A DNA stretch of 64,000 bases from Dermanyssus gallinae (GCA_003439945.1 QVRM01001782.1:1653501-1717500), one strand, 5' to 3'; positions 1-10,367 are shown, counted from the stretch's first letter. Program-made: numbers and translations. Notes: generated by a model from the letters alone, not told the origin.

Positions 1-865
1 CCGATTGTATCTCTGCATTGGGCGCTGATTCTTTAGAAACTGATTGGTTCCCTTATTCCCTGCTTGGCTTAAAGTCTTGTACTTTGGGCACACCGTGGAA
101 CGTGCTGCATGGCCTACGGTATGGGGCATAGCATGTAGCTTCTTTTTGACAATCTCTTGTAACATAACCACATTAGTGGTTCTTTTGTTGCCGTAATGAA
201 TGCCGCGGTGAATCAGCCAGCAACAGCCCAGAGAAGCAGGATAGACGTCTGGGGTCGCAGCAGCGCGATGCCTCCCAAACGGCACCGTTCTTGCTTGCAT
301 CATTTTAGCAAGATTTCAAATAGCGTTTTATAGCCGAAAGGCATAAGCTTCCAGGGTGGCTGGGGGCCCTGCCGGCCCAGAGTAGAGTATGCGAAGAGTT
401 TACTGACGGGCATTATTAACCGCCAAATAGCAATGACGCCTTCTGCCAAGCCAGTTGCATGCTGCAAATTATTGCTTTGGAATTGCGAAGTTTATCTGAG
501 GCTTTACAGCTAGTACCAGAACTCTTGTTTAAAGATGTTGAGATTTTATTCTTGACGAAAACCTTCATGAACAAAAGAAACAAAGGTGTGTATTGCGGAA
601 ATGAGCGTGCCAAAGCGGAAGCAGTTAAATTGACTTCCTGTTGCACAACCTTTAACATGCGACGGAATTTCAGGGATGCGAGGTTCTTAGTATTCCTGCA
701 CGAAAGCACCTGCCGGTGCTGGCGTCTCAAGCCGACAACTTGTCTAGGCAGCTAGATTTGCGTGTATTAATGCGCGAATAAGGGCTGTAGAGATTTACTT
801 CTTTGACATTGAACACAGTCACCACGCTGTTTTGCTATTTAAAACAGACTCTGCACCCCGATCCT
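1..865. other. No recognisable gene; unassigned sequence
   Basis: No open frame here resembles a family I know, and the short frames overlap on both strands without splice-like boundaries. The sequence is likely old repeat debris, since the adjacent 0.87-2.4 kb is entirely decayed mobile elements. This is a statement of absence, not proof. Confidence 0.4.
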
Positions 866-1205
866 CAGAGAGTTGCTGATCGTAGGGCGCTCTATGGCCG
901 ACATAGAGGTAAAACCCGGCTGTGGCCACTGGAGCTTGTTAACGCTTTCCCGTATTTAGGCCTAATACTACACTATAGGGGAACGACCTTTGCCTAGCAC
1001 ATCGGCGACAAGTATCAGACAGCTCTTTCCTATTAATACAGAGGTGAGAGATCCTTGACGACTGTTAGGAGTTGCACGAATGGGTAGGTAAGCGAGCCGT
1101 GTTTGAGGCTGTAAGATTTTTTGGAATCGTAAAGTATTGATTTTGTCCATTATCCAGGGTGGCTCGGCTGGCTTGCTTCCCATTGTTGGCTCCATTTGCC
1201 CAGAA
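866..1205 (+). pseudogene. Decayed LINE fragment, RT thumb region
   Basis: The stretch aligns by eye with the better preserved LINE at about 6,740-7,000 on the same strand. Shared landmarks are an LGL-LHY-GT core (LGLILHYRGT here, LGLRLHYTGT there), followed by a YRGE-like match to SHRGKR. The homologue lies just downstream of an RT active site, so this is the same part of a reverse transcriptase. Several stops interrupt the frame and neither end of the element is present. The relation to the 5.9-7.5 kb copy is seen directly; assignment to the RT thumb is inferred from that copy. Confidence 0.45.
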
Positions 1206-1374
1206 TATCTTTCTGCTTATTGGTGTTTCCTCCATCCGGCCTTTACTAAAGGAGCTTTGTGATGACAGTTTTTAACTTTTAGATCCCAGAGAATTTGTCT
1301 GCTGTAGAAGCTGTGCAATTCCCCGTGCAATGTTCAGCGCCATAGATCTTTAGATTTTGTTGAGGAGGCGGCGT

Positions 1375-1605
1375 GTGAGGAACTTTGACCGTTGTGCGCT
1401 TCTATAAGGGTGCGGCAAACAACATGATGTTTTTTTGCTGCATAGCGCACATGAGGTACTCTTGTGGAAATCTGTCCAGGATCACGCCCAGGTACTTGAC
1501 CATAGGTGTGGGCGTTACTGGGTGACCTTTTAGGTGTAAATTTAGATTCCGTGGAGGACTTTTCAGGCCGTTTTAAAAAGTTGCTTCCGTTTTTTGTGAA
1601 GCCAG
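1375..1605 (-). pseudogene. Non-LTR retrotransposon RT fragment (KYLGVILD motif)
   Basis: Read on the - strand, about 45 codons stay open and contain VTPTPMVKYLGVILDRF. KYLGVxLD is the conserved block after the RT active site in R1- and jockey-type non-LTR retrotransposons, where the thumb begins. Frame is lost on both sides. It abuts a mariner remnant in the opposite orientation. Recognition rests on this single motif, so clade assignment is not attempted. Confidence 0.6.
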
Positions 1606-1614
1606 TTCGAGACC

Positions 1615-2415
1615 TAGCGTGCGGAGATCAATTTCCGTGTTGAAAACCGGATCGTGTGTTTTAAAGTGGTGAAAATGTCGTTTATGGTGATCAAGTAGTG
1701 TTCCGAGTCGCTGTGTACGTGGTACCATCGTTTTTGCAATAGGATTGAAGAGACCGAAGATGACCCTCGTTCGGGAACGTCTTCGACATCAATACCACAA
1801 GAAAACGTTGAAAAGTTTGTGATATTGTGCTCAACAATTGCGGAATTGCGATTCGTAAGATAGCTGCGAATTAGAAATATCGTATGAATCAGTTGTAATA
1901 GTCTTGACCAAAATGATTTGCCACAGAAGACTGGCAGCGAAGTTCGTTCCAAAAGTGTTGAATTTTGAACGAATGAACGCCCGTTGAGAAACTTTCAGGC
2001 TGTAGTAGAAGACCCTAGATTGCTTTAAAGAGTGAACACAGGAGACGAGTCATCGAGTTTATGGTAACGACATCGAGATCAAAGCCCGATCTTCGCAGTG
2101 GTGGTTCCAAGGAGAAAATCAACCGTAGAAATTTAGACAGAGTAGATCCAACATCTGGTTCTGATTTGACTGTTTCTGACTACCAGAGAATCATTTTTTA
2201 CGAATATTGCTACCTGGTTTTACGGTCAGTGAGCAATACTACCCCAAAAATTCGAGAAAATTGCACAATAATGTCAGATAGAAGAGGCTTAAACTCTGGG
2301 CAAACAACTCTTCGGTCCTCCATCACGACAACGCACCAGCGCACACATTGTTACTAAGTTCGGATTATTTGACGAAAAATTCGATATCTGCATTACCTCA
2401 ACCGTCTATTGCCAT
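1615..2415 (+). pseudogene. Decayed mariner transposase
   Basis: Pieces of a mariner transposase appear in order across frames. Near 1,750-1,850 is IEETEDDPRSG-TSTS with ENVEKF, matching the linker after the helix-turn-helix domain (family form: E-DPR-GRPSTS...ENVEKV). Near 2,295-2,400 is KLWANNSSVLHHDNAPAHT followed by LTKNSISALPQPS, which is the second catalytic Asp block and the LPQPPYSPDL approach to the third. The frame between is broken by many stops and at least two shifts. The catalytic C-terminal D block is missing because the sequence diverges after LPQPS. In the cell the intact enzyme would cut and paste DNA at TA sites. I did not find convincing terminal repeats. Confidence 0.75.
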
Positions 2416-2946
2416 GGATAAAAGGTATGAGGGATAGCGTTTCGAGACAAAACATAAACAGTGAAAAAGGTGTTATATATATATATATATATATATTGAA
2501 TAAAATCAGCTGTATTGAATTAGTGAGTAGGATCTGCCGGCAATTCCCCTGACGTTAAGAGATACATGTTGAACCCGGCGCATCACATAGCCACATCGAA
2601 GTGACATTATCCAATATTTGCTTAAATTTAGGGTATTGCTTGTATTTATCACCATGGTAATATAAAGTATATTAACATTTTCTAGATAAATAGGAACAAT
2701 TAAATGTATGTACAAGGAAGGCTCACATTAGTAATTGATAGTAAGTGGCCTGTGGGTAATATAGGAAAAGCGCGTTTTATGCAGTCTTTTTCTATGTGGC
2801 TGCCCGAACCGGGTTAATTCTGTAGATTTAACGAGCACTCGAATAAGCCATCCTTTTGGATATTCATAAGGCGTTCTAGTTTTGAAGCGCTTGATGCAGC
2901 CTCAGCACGATGGTTTTCAATTAGAATGGGCTAGTTGATCGCGTAC
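2416..2946. other. No gene seen; short (TA)n at 2,473-2,496
   Basis: Apart from a short TA microsatellite there is no open frame with recognisable content. The stretch lies between a dead mariner and a SINE and is probably neutral intergenic sequence. Confidence 0.4.
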
Positions 2947-2962
2947 AGTATAACAGGTGTTC

Positions 2963-3135
2963 GCCGAGGCCAGTGGCGTGGTGCATACGCGTGCGCCTCG
3001 CGGCGGAGAAGACACATAGGTGCACGGGTTCGAAGCCCACCGTTGCACATTTGTATTTACGGGCTCCGTCGTAGGAAGCAATGCGAACGCAGTCCCGTGG
3101 ACGATGTTGGCTAAGAGTCAGGCCTAAAAAGTTTT
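2963..3135 (+). mobile_element. tRNA-derived SINE, copy 1
   Basis: About 173 bp homologous to six other copies in the window. It has a Pol III A-box-like start (GTGGCGTGGTGCA) and a B-box (GGTTCGAAGCC) about 45 bp later, then a tRNA-unrelated body ending in a run like GGCTGAGGGTCAGCC. An imperfect 16-bp target-site duplication flanks it: agtataacaggtgttc (2,947-2,962) and agtatcaaaggtgttc (3,136-3,151), two mismatches. SINEs are copied by LINE machinery in trans. The divergence of the duplication makes this an older insertion than copies 4 to 7. Confidence 0.8.
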
Positions 3136-3328
3136 AGTATCAAAGGTGTTCACTACAAAAGTGACTCACACGAACATTGCACCAGCCCACGCGCATACAC
3201 AAAGTGCTATCCTTTGGTTCTATGTCTAGTAATTAATAGTGTTATCATATTTTTGTTTATAGTAATTATTTTTACTAGTCTGCATTGAACAATTAATAAT
3301 TTATACATAAAATATAAACATAAATCAA

Positions 3329-3490
3329 TTGTACGATGATATATACAGGGTCTCCCAGAATTCGTCCAACAACCTTTGGGGTCTACAAGTCGGCGAAAAA
3401 AAATCCAATGGAACAAGGGGCGGATATCTCTTTTTTAGGAAGTGAGAGCGAACTTACCAAATATGATTTGTATCAATCCTTTTATCCTGG
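3329..3490 (+). repeat. Outer inverted-repeat arm, left
   Basis: The arm begins attgtacgatga, then TATATACAGGGTCTCCC and AGAATTCGTCCAACAA, and includes CAATGGAACAAGGGGC. The same series occurs on the opposite strand at 4,975-5,172. TA next to CAGGG is the usual terminus style of Tc1/mariner-related MITEs, so these arms are probably ends of one non-autonomous element or two facing copies. Confidence 0.65.
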
Positions 3491-3492
3491 GC

Positions 3493-3495
<3 letters not shown>

Positions 3496-3547
<52 letters not shown>
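3496..3547. repeat. (TA)n microsatellite
   Basis: An uninterrupted TA tract of about 26 units sits between the outer arm and the foldback element. Frames reading poly-Tyr/Ile through it are not genes. Confidence 0.95.
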
Positions 3548-3551
<4 letters not shown>

Positions 3552-4551
3552 GTTGCAGACATTTTTTATAATAGATATGAAGAATTGTAGGGCTCGTTAA
3601 AGCAAATATGTTTTCCAATGGAACATGGTCTCTGAGAAGTCTTGTTTCGGAGTGAGAGTGAAATTACGTCAATTTGTGACACTGGTGTTTTTGCCCGACA
3701 TAGGAGCATAAAATGTACTGTTGCGAGACAACCAGTCCTCCTATACAGAAAATGCACACCGTCCTGTTCCTGAGAAAATTCTGCTCCATCTGAAGAATAT
3801 ACAAGGCTGGTAAAAAGACTGTCAAGAAAAATGAAGTTCTTTATTAGCGTTCACGCCAAATACTTCAAAATCATAACCCTACAACCACCCACAGCGCTTA
3901 AAACGGACATATTCAGCAAATGCGTATTTTGGTACCAAACTTATGGCAATGCGAGCTGTGGCTGTGGAGTGATGACGATTTTTCGGCGAAATGTTGAGAT
4001 TAAGTGCATGAAAAATGACGCGCTGCGGCTGTCGCGCGACACGTCGGCGGTAGTGAACGTCGCCACACAGCCATTTTACATGCACTTAACCTGAACATGC
4101 CCTCCGAAAAATCGTAATTACTCCGCAACCACAGCTCGCATTGACATAGATTTAGTACCATGATGATCAAATGATCGTCATGAGATGCGCATTTGCTGAA
4201 TATGTCCGTTTTGAGCGCTGTGAGTGGCTGTAGGGTTATGATTTTAAAGTATTTGGCGTAAACGCCAATAAAGAACTTCATTTTTGGCGTATTCTCTTCT
4301 AAGCGACCATGTTGCGAATCTTATTACGAACACGAAGGTGTGCTTAGTTTCTGTATAGGAGGACTGGTTGTCTCGCAACAGCACATTTTGTGCTCCTAAT
4401 TCGGGCAAAAACACCAGTGTTGCAAATTGTAGTAATTTCACTCTCACTCCAAAACAAGACTTCTCAGAGATCATGTTCCATTAGAAAAAAACACTTGCTT
4501 TAACGAGCTCTACAATTCCCTATATCTATTATGAAAAATGTCTGCAACACC

Positions 4552-4554
<3 letters not shown>
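3548..4554. mobile_element. Foldback/MITE-like element with ~470-bp inverted arms
   Basis: The left end reads (c)agggtgttgcagacattttt and the right end is its inverse, aaaaatgtctgcaacaccctg, both abutting TA. Inversion continues inward almost to the centre: agtcttgtttcggagtgaga pairs with its counterpart near 4,450, the tacttcaaaatcataaccct block near 3,860 pairs near 4,240, and aagtgcatg near 4,000 pairs near 4,085. Only about 55 bp around 4,020-4,075 form a loop. There is no transposase. Ends and TA flanks fit a non-autonomous Tc1/mariner-class foldback. Mobilisation by such a transposase is inferred. Confidence 0.75.

Positions 4555-4614
<60 letters not shown>
4555..4614. repeat. (TA)n microsatellite between two facing element ends
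   Basis: About 30 TA units lie exactly between the right end of the foldback (caccctg) and the left end of the next copy (cagggtg). The tract could be an expanded TA target shared by both elements. Confidence 0.95.
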
Positions 4615-4617
<3 letters not shown>

Positions 4618-4767
4618 GGTGTTGCAGACATTTTTCATAATAGATATAGGGAATTGTAGAGCTCGTTAAAGCAAGTGTTTTTTTCTAATGGAACATGATC
4701 TCTGAGAAGTCTTGTTTTGGAGTGAGAGTGAAATTACTACAATTTGCAACACTGGTGTTTTTGCCCG

Positions 4768-4769
<2 letters not shown>
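4615..4769 (+). mobile_element. Second, truncated copy of the foldback terminal arm
   Basis: Starting cagggtgttgcagacatttt, this 155-bp segment is an almost exact copy of the inverse of 4,400-4,554: it shares the gagctcgttaaagcaagtg block and the tctgagaagtcttgttttgg block. It stops abruptly at ttgcccgaat, where another (TA)n tract begins. Identity to the neighbouring right arm is higher than that between the two arms of the foldback, which suggests recent copying or gene conversion. Confidence 0.75.

Positions 4770-4827
<58 letters not shown>
4770..4827. repeat. (TA)n microsatellite
   Basis: A TA tract of about 28 units replaces the expected continuation of the truncated foldback arm. Confidence 0.95.
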
Positions 4828-4830
<3 letters not shown>

Positions 4831-4974
4831 CTAAATCTGCGATTACCCAGATTATTCGATCGGCAAACCAATCAGCGAAAAATTCTGCATTGGTGAGCAT
4901 TTTACGTCTAAATTGCATTCTACGTTAAATCAAAGCAGAATAAATTGAGTATTGCAGATAATCCTCAATAAATG

Positions 4975-5120
4975 GACTTCTTTGCAAGTCTTATATTTTG
5001 GCTTTTACGCTCAGTTACCCATTTTAGAAGACATTTCTGCCCCTTGTTCTATTGGAACAAATACATTTTTTACCGAGTTATACTAAGTCCCAAAATTTGT
5101 TGGTCGAATTCTGGGAGACC

Positions 5121-5160
<40 letters not shown>

Positions 5161-5172
5161 TCGTACAATGTA
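4975..5172 (-). repeat. Outer inverted-repeat arm, right
   Basis: On the - strand this reads attgtacgacga, a (TA)n tract (5,124-5,157), then AATGGTCTCCCAGAATTCG, CCAACAA and TTGTTCCAATAGAACAAGGG, mirroring 3,329-3,490. Together the arms enclose the whole 3.5-4.97 kb set of elements. Confidence 0.65.
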
Positions 5173-5249
5173 TTTCTGTGTATGCTACTCAAATTGGGTG
5201 TGAAGAAGATGAAAAGAATTGGATATATAAAATTGATGACCACTTGATA

Positions 5250-5880
5250 CATCAAATTTTTTCATCTTCTTCACACTTCCGGTGAAAGGAGTAGTGCCAC
5301 GATTTGTGTTCCAGTGTTGTGCTTTCCACTGCATAGTAATTGGCACACTTTTGCAGGCAGAATTGGCAGGTGCACAGCTCATGCTCCTCGTGGAGGGCGG
5401 CGTTTGAACATAAAGCGATAACCTTGAACTCTGGTACCTGGTATTTATGTGGCCTAAACTTTCGACCTTTTGTACGCGGCATCCTCCGCTTTAATTGGAT
5501 TGTTTCAGTACCTGGTGGACAGCCTTGACAAACAAAGCACTTGCTTCATATTTAATGACATCTCTCAAGCTGGTTGCAATTGGTTAGCGTGAGGTGGTTC
5601 CATAACCTGTCAAAACCATACATCAACCCCGAAACAATCTTAATCACGAAGAGCCTTACTGCTTCGGGCATAGAATACTTCTTCGTCAATAAAGACAAAA
5701 GCGGTTCGTACTGTTGATTTGTATGCTGTGAACGTCGATCCCGTGTAATAACACGTAACAAAAGCACCCAGCATGCATAGTCTGACAAGCGGTAGTACTT
5801 TACTGCCCTTCTGCTCGAAGCAAACGCCGTCGCGCCTAACCTAGTGATTGAGCAGCCGCTCACTCTAGAGCAGCACTACA
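5250..5880 (-). pseudogene. LINE C-terminal fragment (X-like)
   Basis: The - strand carries AVRLFVIKIVSGLMYGFDRL followed by NHLTLTNCNQLERC, which matches the ALRLFELKIAPIVTYG...LEQLNR block of family X at 16.4 kb. After a frame change comes an HEEHELCTCQFCLQKC segment like the CCHC C-terminus of that family. RT catalytic boxes are absent because the copy is 5'-truncated near 5,880. Part of the terminus is lost. It lies back to back with a + strand relative starting at about 5,878. Confidence 0.6.
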
Positions 5881-7470
5881 TGAATTCGCCGTTTACGGTG
5901 GAAGAAGTCGTGCAGATATTGCGCGGGTTACCCTAGAAGAAGAGTAGTGACCTGATAAGATCCATTACGAACAATGAGCTGAACCGTCCATGTTTTAGCA
6001 GGGAAGCTGAGTAATGTGTTTAATCAGATACTCAGCGGGGGACACATACCACAGGTTCGGCATGAGGTCAGGCTTACTCTGCTATACAAGGGAAAATACG
6101 GTGACAACGAAAACGATTTAAATCTCTGTCGGGGTATTGCGTCGCAACGCACTCTTTCGAAAATGTTTGCTAAAATGATTATCTCGAGGGTATTTCTAAC
6201 TGTGAAGAAGGCCTTACCTCCGGAGCAATTCGGATTACGGAAGAGTCAAGATACACAGGACGCGATCCATGTACTCTAGTCGGAAGTTAAGCGGGTGCTG
6301 GCTGTGCTCAGAGGGTAACTTGTATGGCCTCTTTATCGATTGTGTCATGGCGTTTGACAAAACCCCCCATAACTCACTAGCGATTTATTTTGACACGCTG
6401 GGGTTAAACGTGGGGGGTGAGTGCTCTCCAGCTTCTGTGCTGAAGACAGCCTTGAAGTAAACATAAGGGGCGAGAACACCTTGCAGCTGAGTTAAAACGC
6501 AGGGACCCCTCAAGGGGGCCCTCTCAGTTGCCTAGTCTTCTCCTTGCCCATCGCAGACCCAGCCCGCCATGTGTGGGAGGAGCTTAGAAACGCCGTCGTT
6601 TTTATGTATGCGGATGACATAGTAGTGGCCTACCGGGACCGCGGTGCCATTCGTCGAATTGTTGGCGGCGTAGAAAGTTACCTTGGACCTGGAAATAAAT
6701 TCGAGGAGGACGAAGGCCAATAAGTTTCGCCGCAAGGGTTGATTGGCTACAGCAGACACAAAACCCAGTTGTGGTCAACCACTAAAGTTTGCCAACTCCT
6801 TCCAGTTTTGGGTTTGAGACTACACTATACGGGTACAATTTATTACCCAACACAACAACGACAGGTGTCGAGCGGCAATTGCCTCTATTCACACAGAGGT
6901 AAGAGACCCTCGATGACTCTCTTTGAGTGCGGCAGTGCGTTTTTTTTAGCTTAAGATTGTGCAATCGTTGAGCTACATCATTGGCAAGGTGCTGGGCCAT
7001 CTTTTAGCGGCAAATTTTGCGCAACTAGAAATATGCTTTACAATATATATGAAGCGTGTTCTTGAAAACCAGAAACAGTTTACACAAACGGTTTCTGGTT
7101 TTCAAGAACACCTGCTAGCGGTTGTGGACCGGTAGTAAAAATAACCAGAGTAAGGCTTAGGTAATTTCTTACAGGACCACTTCATCAATTTTTGTTGGAG
7201 TAGCCGGGATAAGTGGCCTAGACGTCGGCAGGGGTAGCGCAGTAAGAGGTGTACCTCGCCAGGGAGTTTTGGGATCCTGCCGGCACTGTACACAAGGTAC
7301 ATTGTGCATGGCTATCATCACTTGGTATGTTCGACCCAAGGATTTCACTAAGTTGGCGATCAATGTCATTGCCAGTTCTGCTCGCCGATATGCGCTAAAT
7401 AACACGCAGCAAGCTGGCAGACGCATCGGCTGTCTGGACACGTTTGCAAGTGGGGCGGTCGCTTAAGTGT
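5878..7470 (+). pseudogene. Decayed LINE, RT plus CCHC C-terminus (X-like)
   Basis: RT blocks occur in order across all three frames. PFTVEEVVQILRGLP is near 5,885. GIASQRTLSKMFAKMI and LPPEQFGLRKSQDTQDAIHVL (fingers) are near 6,130-6,280. GLFIDCVMAFDK (box A, first catalytic Asp) is near 6,330. VFMYADDIVVAY (box C) is near 6,600. KIVQSLSYIIGKVLGHL with LEICFTIYMKRVLE lies at 6,955-7,070, and HGYHHLVC with GDQCHCQFC-PIC near 7,310-7,400 is the zinc-knuckle C-terminus. Stops and frameshifts are frequent, so it is dead. A perfect 21-bp hairpin at 7,056-7,111 interrupts it. The family relation to X rests on the C-terminal motif and the L-K-I/V...K-R-V/A-L core. Confidence 0.75.
7056..7111. repeat. 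Perfect 21-bp inverted repeat (hairpin)
   Basis: gtgttcttgaaaaccagaaac (7,056-7,076) is followed, after a 14-base loop, by its exact complement at 7,091-7,111. The loop itself can pair gttt with aaac. It falls inside a decayed RT frame. The first arm is normal RT coding sequence (RVLENQK), so the second arm is probably a templated inverted copy made during repair or reverse transcription. Confidence 0.85.
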
Positions 7471-7910
7471 ATATAATAAAGACTGTAATGTAATTTTGTA
7501 CTATCTGGAAGTGCAAGGTCATTGCAAAATAAACAATATGTATTAAGCGTTTCTGCCAGCGGCTACCCCAAAAGGCAGATGCATGTTGTGTTGCTTCAGT
7601 ATAATGGATGCTGTACAATTAGAGAGACAAGGTTGCCGCGTTACGATTCAATAGAAGTATGGTCGTATTGACTACGTTAATACTCAAAGCGACCTCATGT
7701 TTTATTATGTACGTAAAAGTGTTTCATGCATATAATAAGGTCACTGTGGACTCCGTGCTGGATTTGCTGAAAACAGAGAGCATATTGAACTCTCAAATGC
7801 TGTGAAAGCTAAGTACCGGTGTGTATATATATAAGATACACATGCATTTATATACATAAATTATATATAAGTACATGCGACATGCGCTCACACGCATATC
7901 ATTTTCAAGG
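7471..7910. other. Unassigned; no gene seen
   Basis: Low-complexity AT-rich sequence with no recognised motif and no long open frame. It follows the 3' end of a LINE and may contain its 3' UTR. Confidence 0.35.
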
Positions 7911-7915
7911 ATATG

Positions 7916-8060
7916 CTAGAATTAAAAACATTTTTTAAGGAGGTTGTTTTTAATTCTAGACTATCCTCCGTCTCCTACGGGCTTGGAACTTAATCTGAGG
8001 TATATCTTCAATGCACCGAGGGCCGGACATGTTAAGATATCTAGGGTTTCCCTAACAGTC
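7916..8060 (-). pseudogene. LINE fragment related to the RT remnant at 11 kb
   Basis: On the - strand, ALGALKIYLRLSSKPVGDGG is followed by KNNLLKKC. The sequence matches AALKICLTVIPSP-GTDD...LKK at about 10,970-11,075. Both are the stretch shortly after the RT active site. A 14-bp inverted repeat (ctagaattaaaaac, 7,916-7,929 with 7,946-7,959) is an added local feature. A (TA)n tract follows at 8,140-8,171. Confidence 0.5.
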
Positions 8061-8135
8061 CTTGTGGCAGCGTGGCCGCAAAAAAAAAGGAGATGCTGTA
8101 CATTGCGTAATTGAATCTTATTGCATGTCTTTTCT

Positions 8136-8174
<39 letters not shown>

Positions 8175-8249
8175 ATTTCACAAGTTGTCATTTCATAATC
8201 TGGCTTAGGTAACCTCGGCACGTTGTTTGGTGAACAATGCGCCACTGTT

Positions 8250-9300
8250 TACATTACAATTGTTGAAATGTCACGTCAAGACTTTAAGGGGCATAGGCTA
8301 TATTCATTGCAAAACAAAAGTATAGCAGTAAAGAAACTGCCGTTAGAATCGTCGTTACTTCTGTGACGTGCGTAGTAGAACGCCATTTTGAACTGCACAT
8401 ATACATGCACCAAAAAGCTGTCAAATGTCATTCCTAAGCTGCGTGTCGTGCTCATTACGGAATCGTCATAATAACAAGTTACGTCTTAATTTACAGTCGT
8501 ACACCTTGTCGCCGCGTTTTCGTTACAAGGCATGTATGGGCTTCAGCAGGTTCTTCAGCAGAGGATGTTTAACACAGAAAGAAGACATCTGTATAAGGTT
8601 GTCCTCCAAATCAATATATATAGGGAGCGAAAGGGAGACAGCAAAAGAGATGTAACGACACCACGGCGGTTGGTTGGATTGAGAGTACACCTCTATAATA
8701 CCAATAGGTGTATGACCTTTCCCGCTGTTCTACTTTTATGATGTTGGTTGATCCTAATTGACCCTATGAGGTGTAGAGAACCATGATAATAGGTTAATTA
8801 ATTGGAGAATTCGCAGTGTTAGGGGCGTCGGCTTTCTGCCACAGTAGTAGAAGTAGACGTAGTAGTAGCAGTTATGGCAAATGGAAAATCACTATATCTT
8901 TAACAACCTGTACATATGTTTATTCTTAAATAGGTGCCGTTTGACCACTAAAGTCAGGTTATGGTGACGCTGCACAGATTGCGCCTTGGGATCGAGATGT
9001 TTTTCTGGAACGTGTAAGGTTGCCTCTTGCTTAAGCGGCCCGGCGCTGGTCTGGATTCCCGATGTTGTCAAGTATTGCGACAACATAGACATCTGGCCGC
9101 CTATAAAGATGCCAACGTTATCGGATTTTGCATACCAGCGTCTCAGCACGTTTGGCAATGAGTTTGCACTGTGATGGAATGGCGGATTGAATTGAAAAAC
9201 GGATGGCAATTGAGGAAGCTGCATGCTGTGACGTGAAAGCGCCGGCAGAACGGCTACCAAGCAAAATGGTCTGTTTCTGCAGGAGGTCTTTGGAGAGGAG
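8250..9300. other. Unassigned; no gene seen
   Basis: Frames in this stretch are short and match nothing I recognise. A region near 8,985-9,300 is moderately GC-rich but lacks a sustained frame on either strand that excludes the other. Confidence 0.35.
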
Positions 9301-9304
9301 ACAT

Positions 9305-9524
9305 CCCCAACAACAACACATTTATGATAAATAAGTAGCTCTAGCAACAACATGAACACCATCATCACTATCACGAACAGCAACTGCGGCGGCAGCAGCA
9401 GCAGCATCATCGTCTTATTCCATCGACTTCCCGTCGTCGCGACCAACGTCTCAATATTTAGTGCTCCTGAATTTGTTCGCTATTCTGCTGCTGGCTGGGC
9501 TCGAATTATTCGTTGCTGGTCGAT
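9305..9524 (+). repeat. Duplicated 220-bp unit, copy A
   Basis: The unit starts ccccaacaacaacac and runs through tttatgataaataagtag, a CAGCAGCAGCAT block, cgtctcaatatttagtgctc and attctgctgctggctgggct. The same series is found once more at 10,126-10,344 in the same orientation. Neither copy has a conserved open frame, so it looks like a noncoding segmental duplication. Confidence 0.8.
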
Positions 9525-10125
9525 TGACTTTACATTAGCTCTATGCTATACGTAGGGTAGAAGCGACAAGGATTCGTGTGCGGTTCTCCAACGGTACCAC
9601 TCTCAGCGTTTTGTATAGCTATACGTCTAGATGTGGTATTGTCTAGATGTCTTGTTGTTGCTCCGAATGTTGTTTTTGTTTTGTCTGTTATGTTTGTTGT
9701 TGTTATTGTTGCTGTAGCACGATCTCAGTTTTGGCTCATATAAATGTTACCACGGTGCTTCGTTTGGTTCGTATTGCAATTCACAACTGGCCAATTGCAG
9801 GCCTAATGGTGGCAACGGTCGTAGCAGTGTTCGCTAGTGCGACGGCGGGCGTCATCTTTCTGCCTTTGGCTCCTCCTTCTTTCTCTCCATTTCTTCTTCT
9901 CATTCTCCTTCTCTTTCTTCTTTATCTTCATCGTCGTCCGCTCTCTTATTTTGGTGGTGTGTTAAATAGATGTGCCCAACTTAAGCTCAGTGGCCCGTCA
10001 GATGGCAGAGACTTTCACGCTTGTCGGTTCTGCACAGCGCGCGTCGCAGGCCGCACCGGCGACAACCAAAACAACAACAACAACATCATCATCATCATCA
10101 TTATCATTTTCATCATTATAGACAG

Positions 10126-10344
10126 CCCCAACAACAGCACCTTTATCATAAATAAGTAACCCCAGCAACAACAAGAGCACCATCATCACTGTCATAAACA
10201 ACAACGGCGGCGGCGGCAGCAGCAGCATCGTCGTCTTATTCCAGCGACTTCCCGCCGTCGCGGTCAACGTCTCAATGTTTAGTGCTCCTGAAATTGCCCG
10301 CTATTCTGCTGCTAGCTGGGCTCGGATAATTCGGTGCTGGTCGT
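10126..10344 (+). repeat. Duplicated 220-bp unit, copy B
   Basis: This is the diverged direct repeat of 9,305-9,524, with matching landmarks tttatcataaataagtaac, cgtctcaatgtttagtgctc and attctgctgctagctgggct. A SINE lies just beyond its end. The 600 bp between the copies holds T/C-rich sequence and short CAA and CAT runs. Confidence 0.8.
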
Positions 10345-10367
10345 TTGAAAGACTATCTAATAACTGA

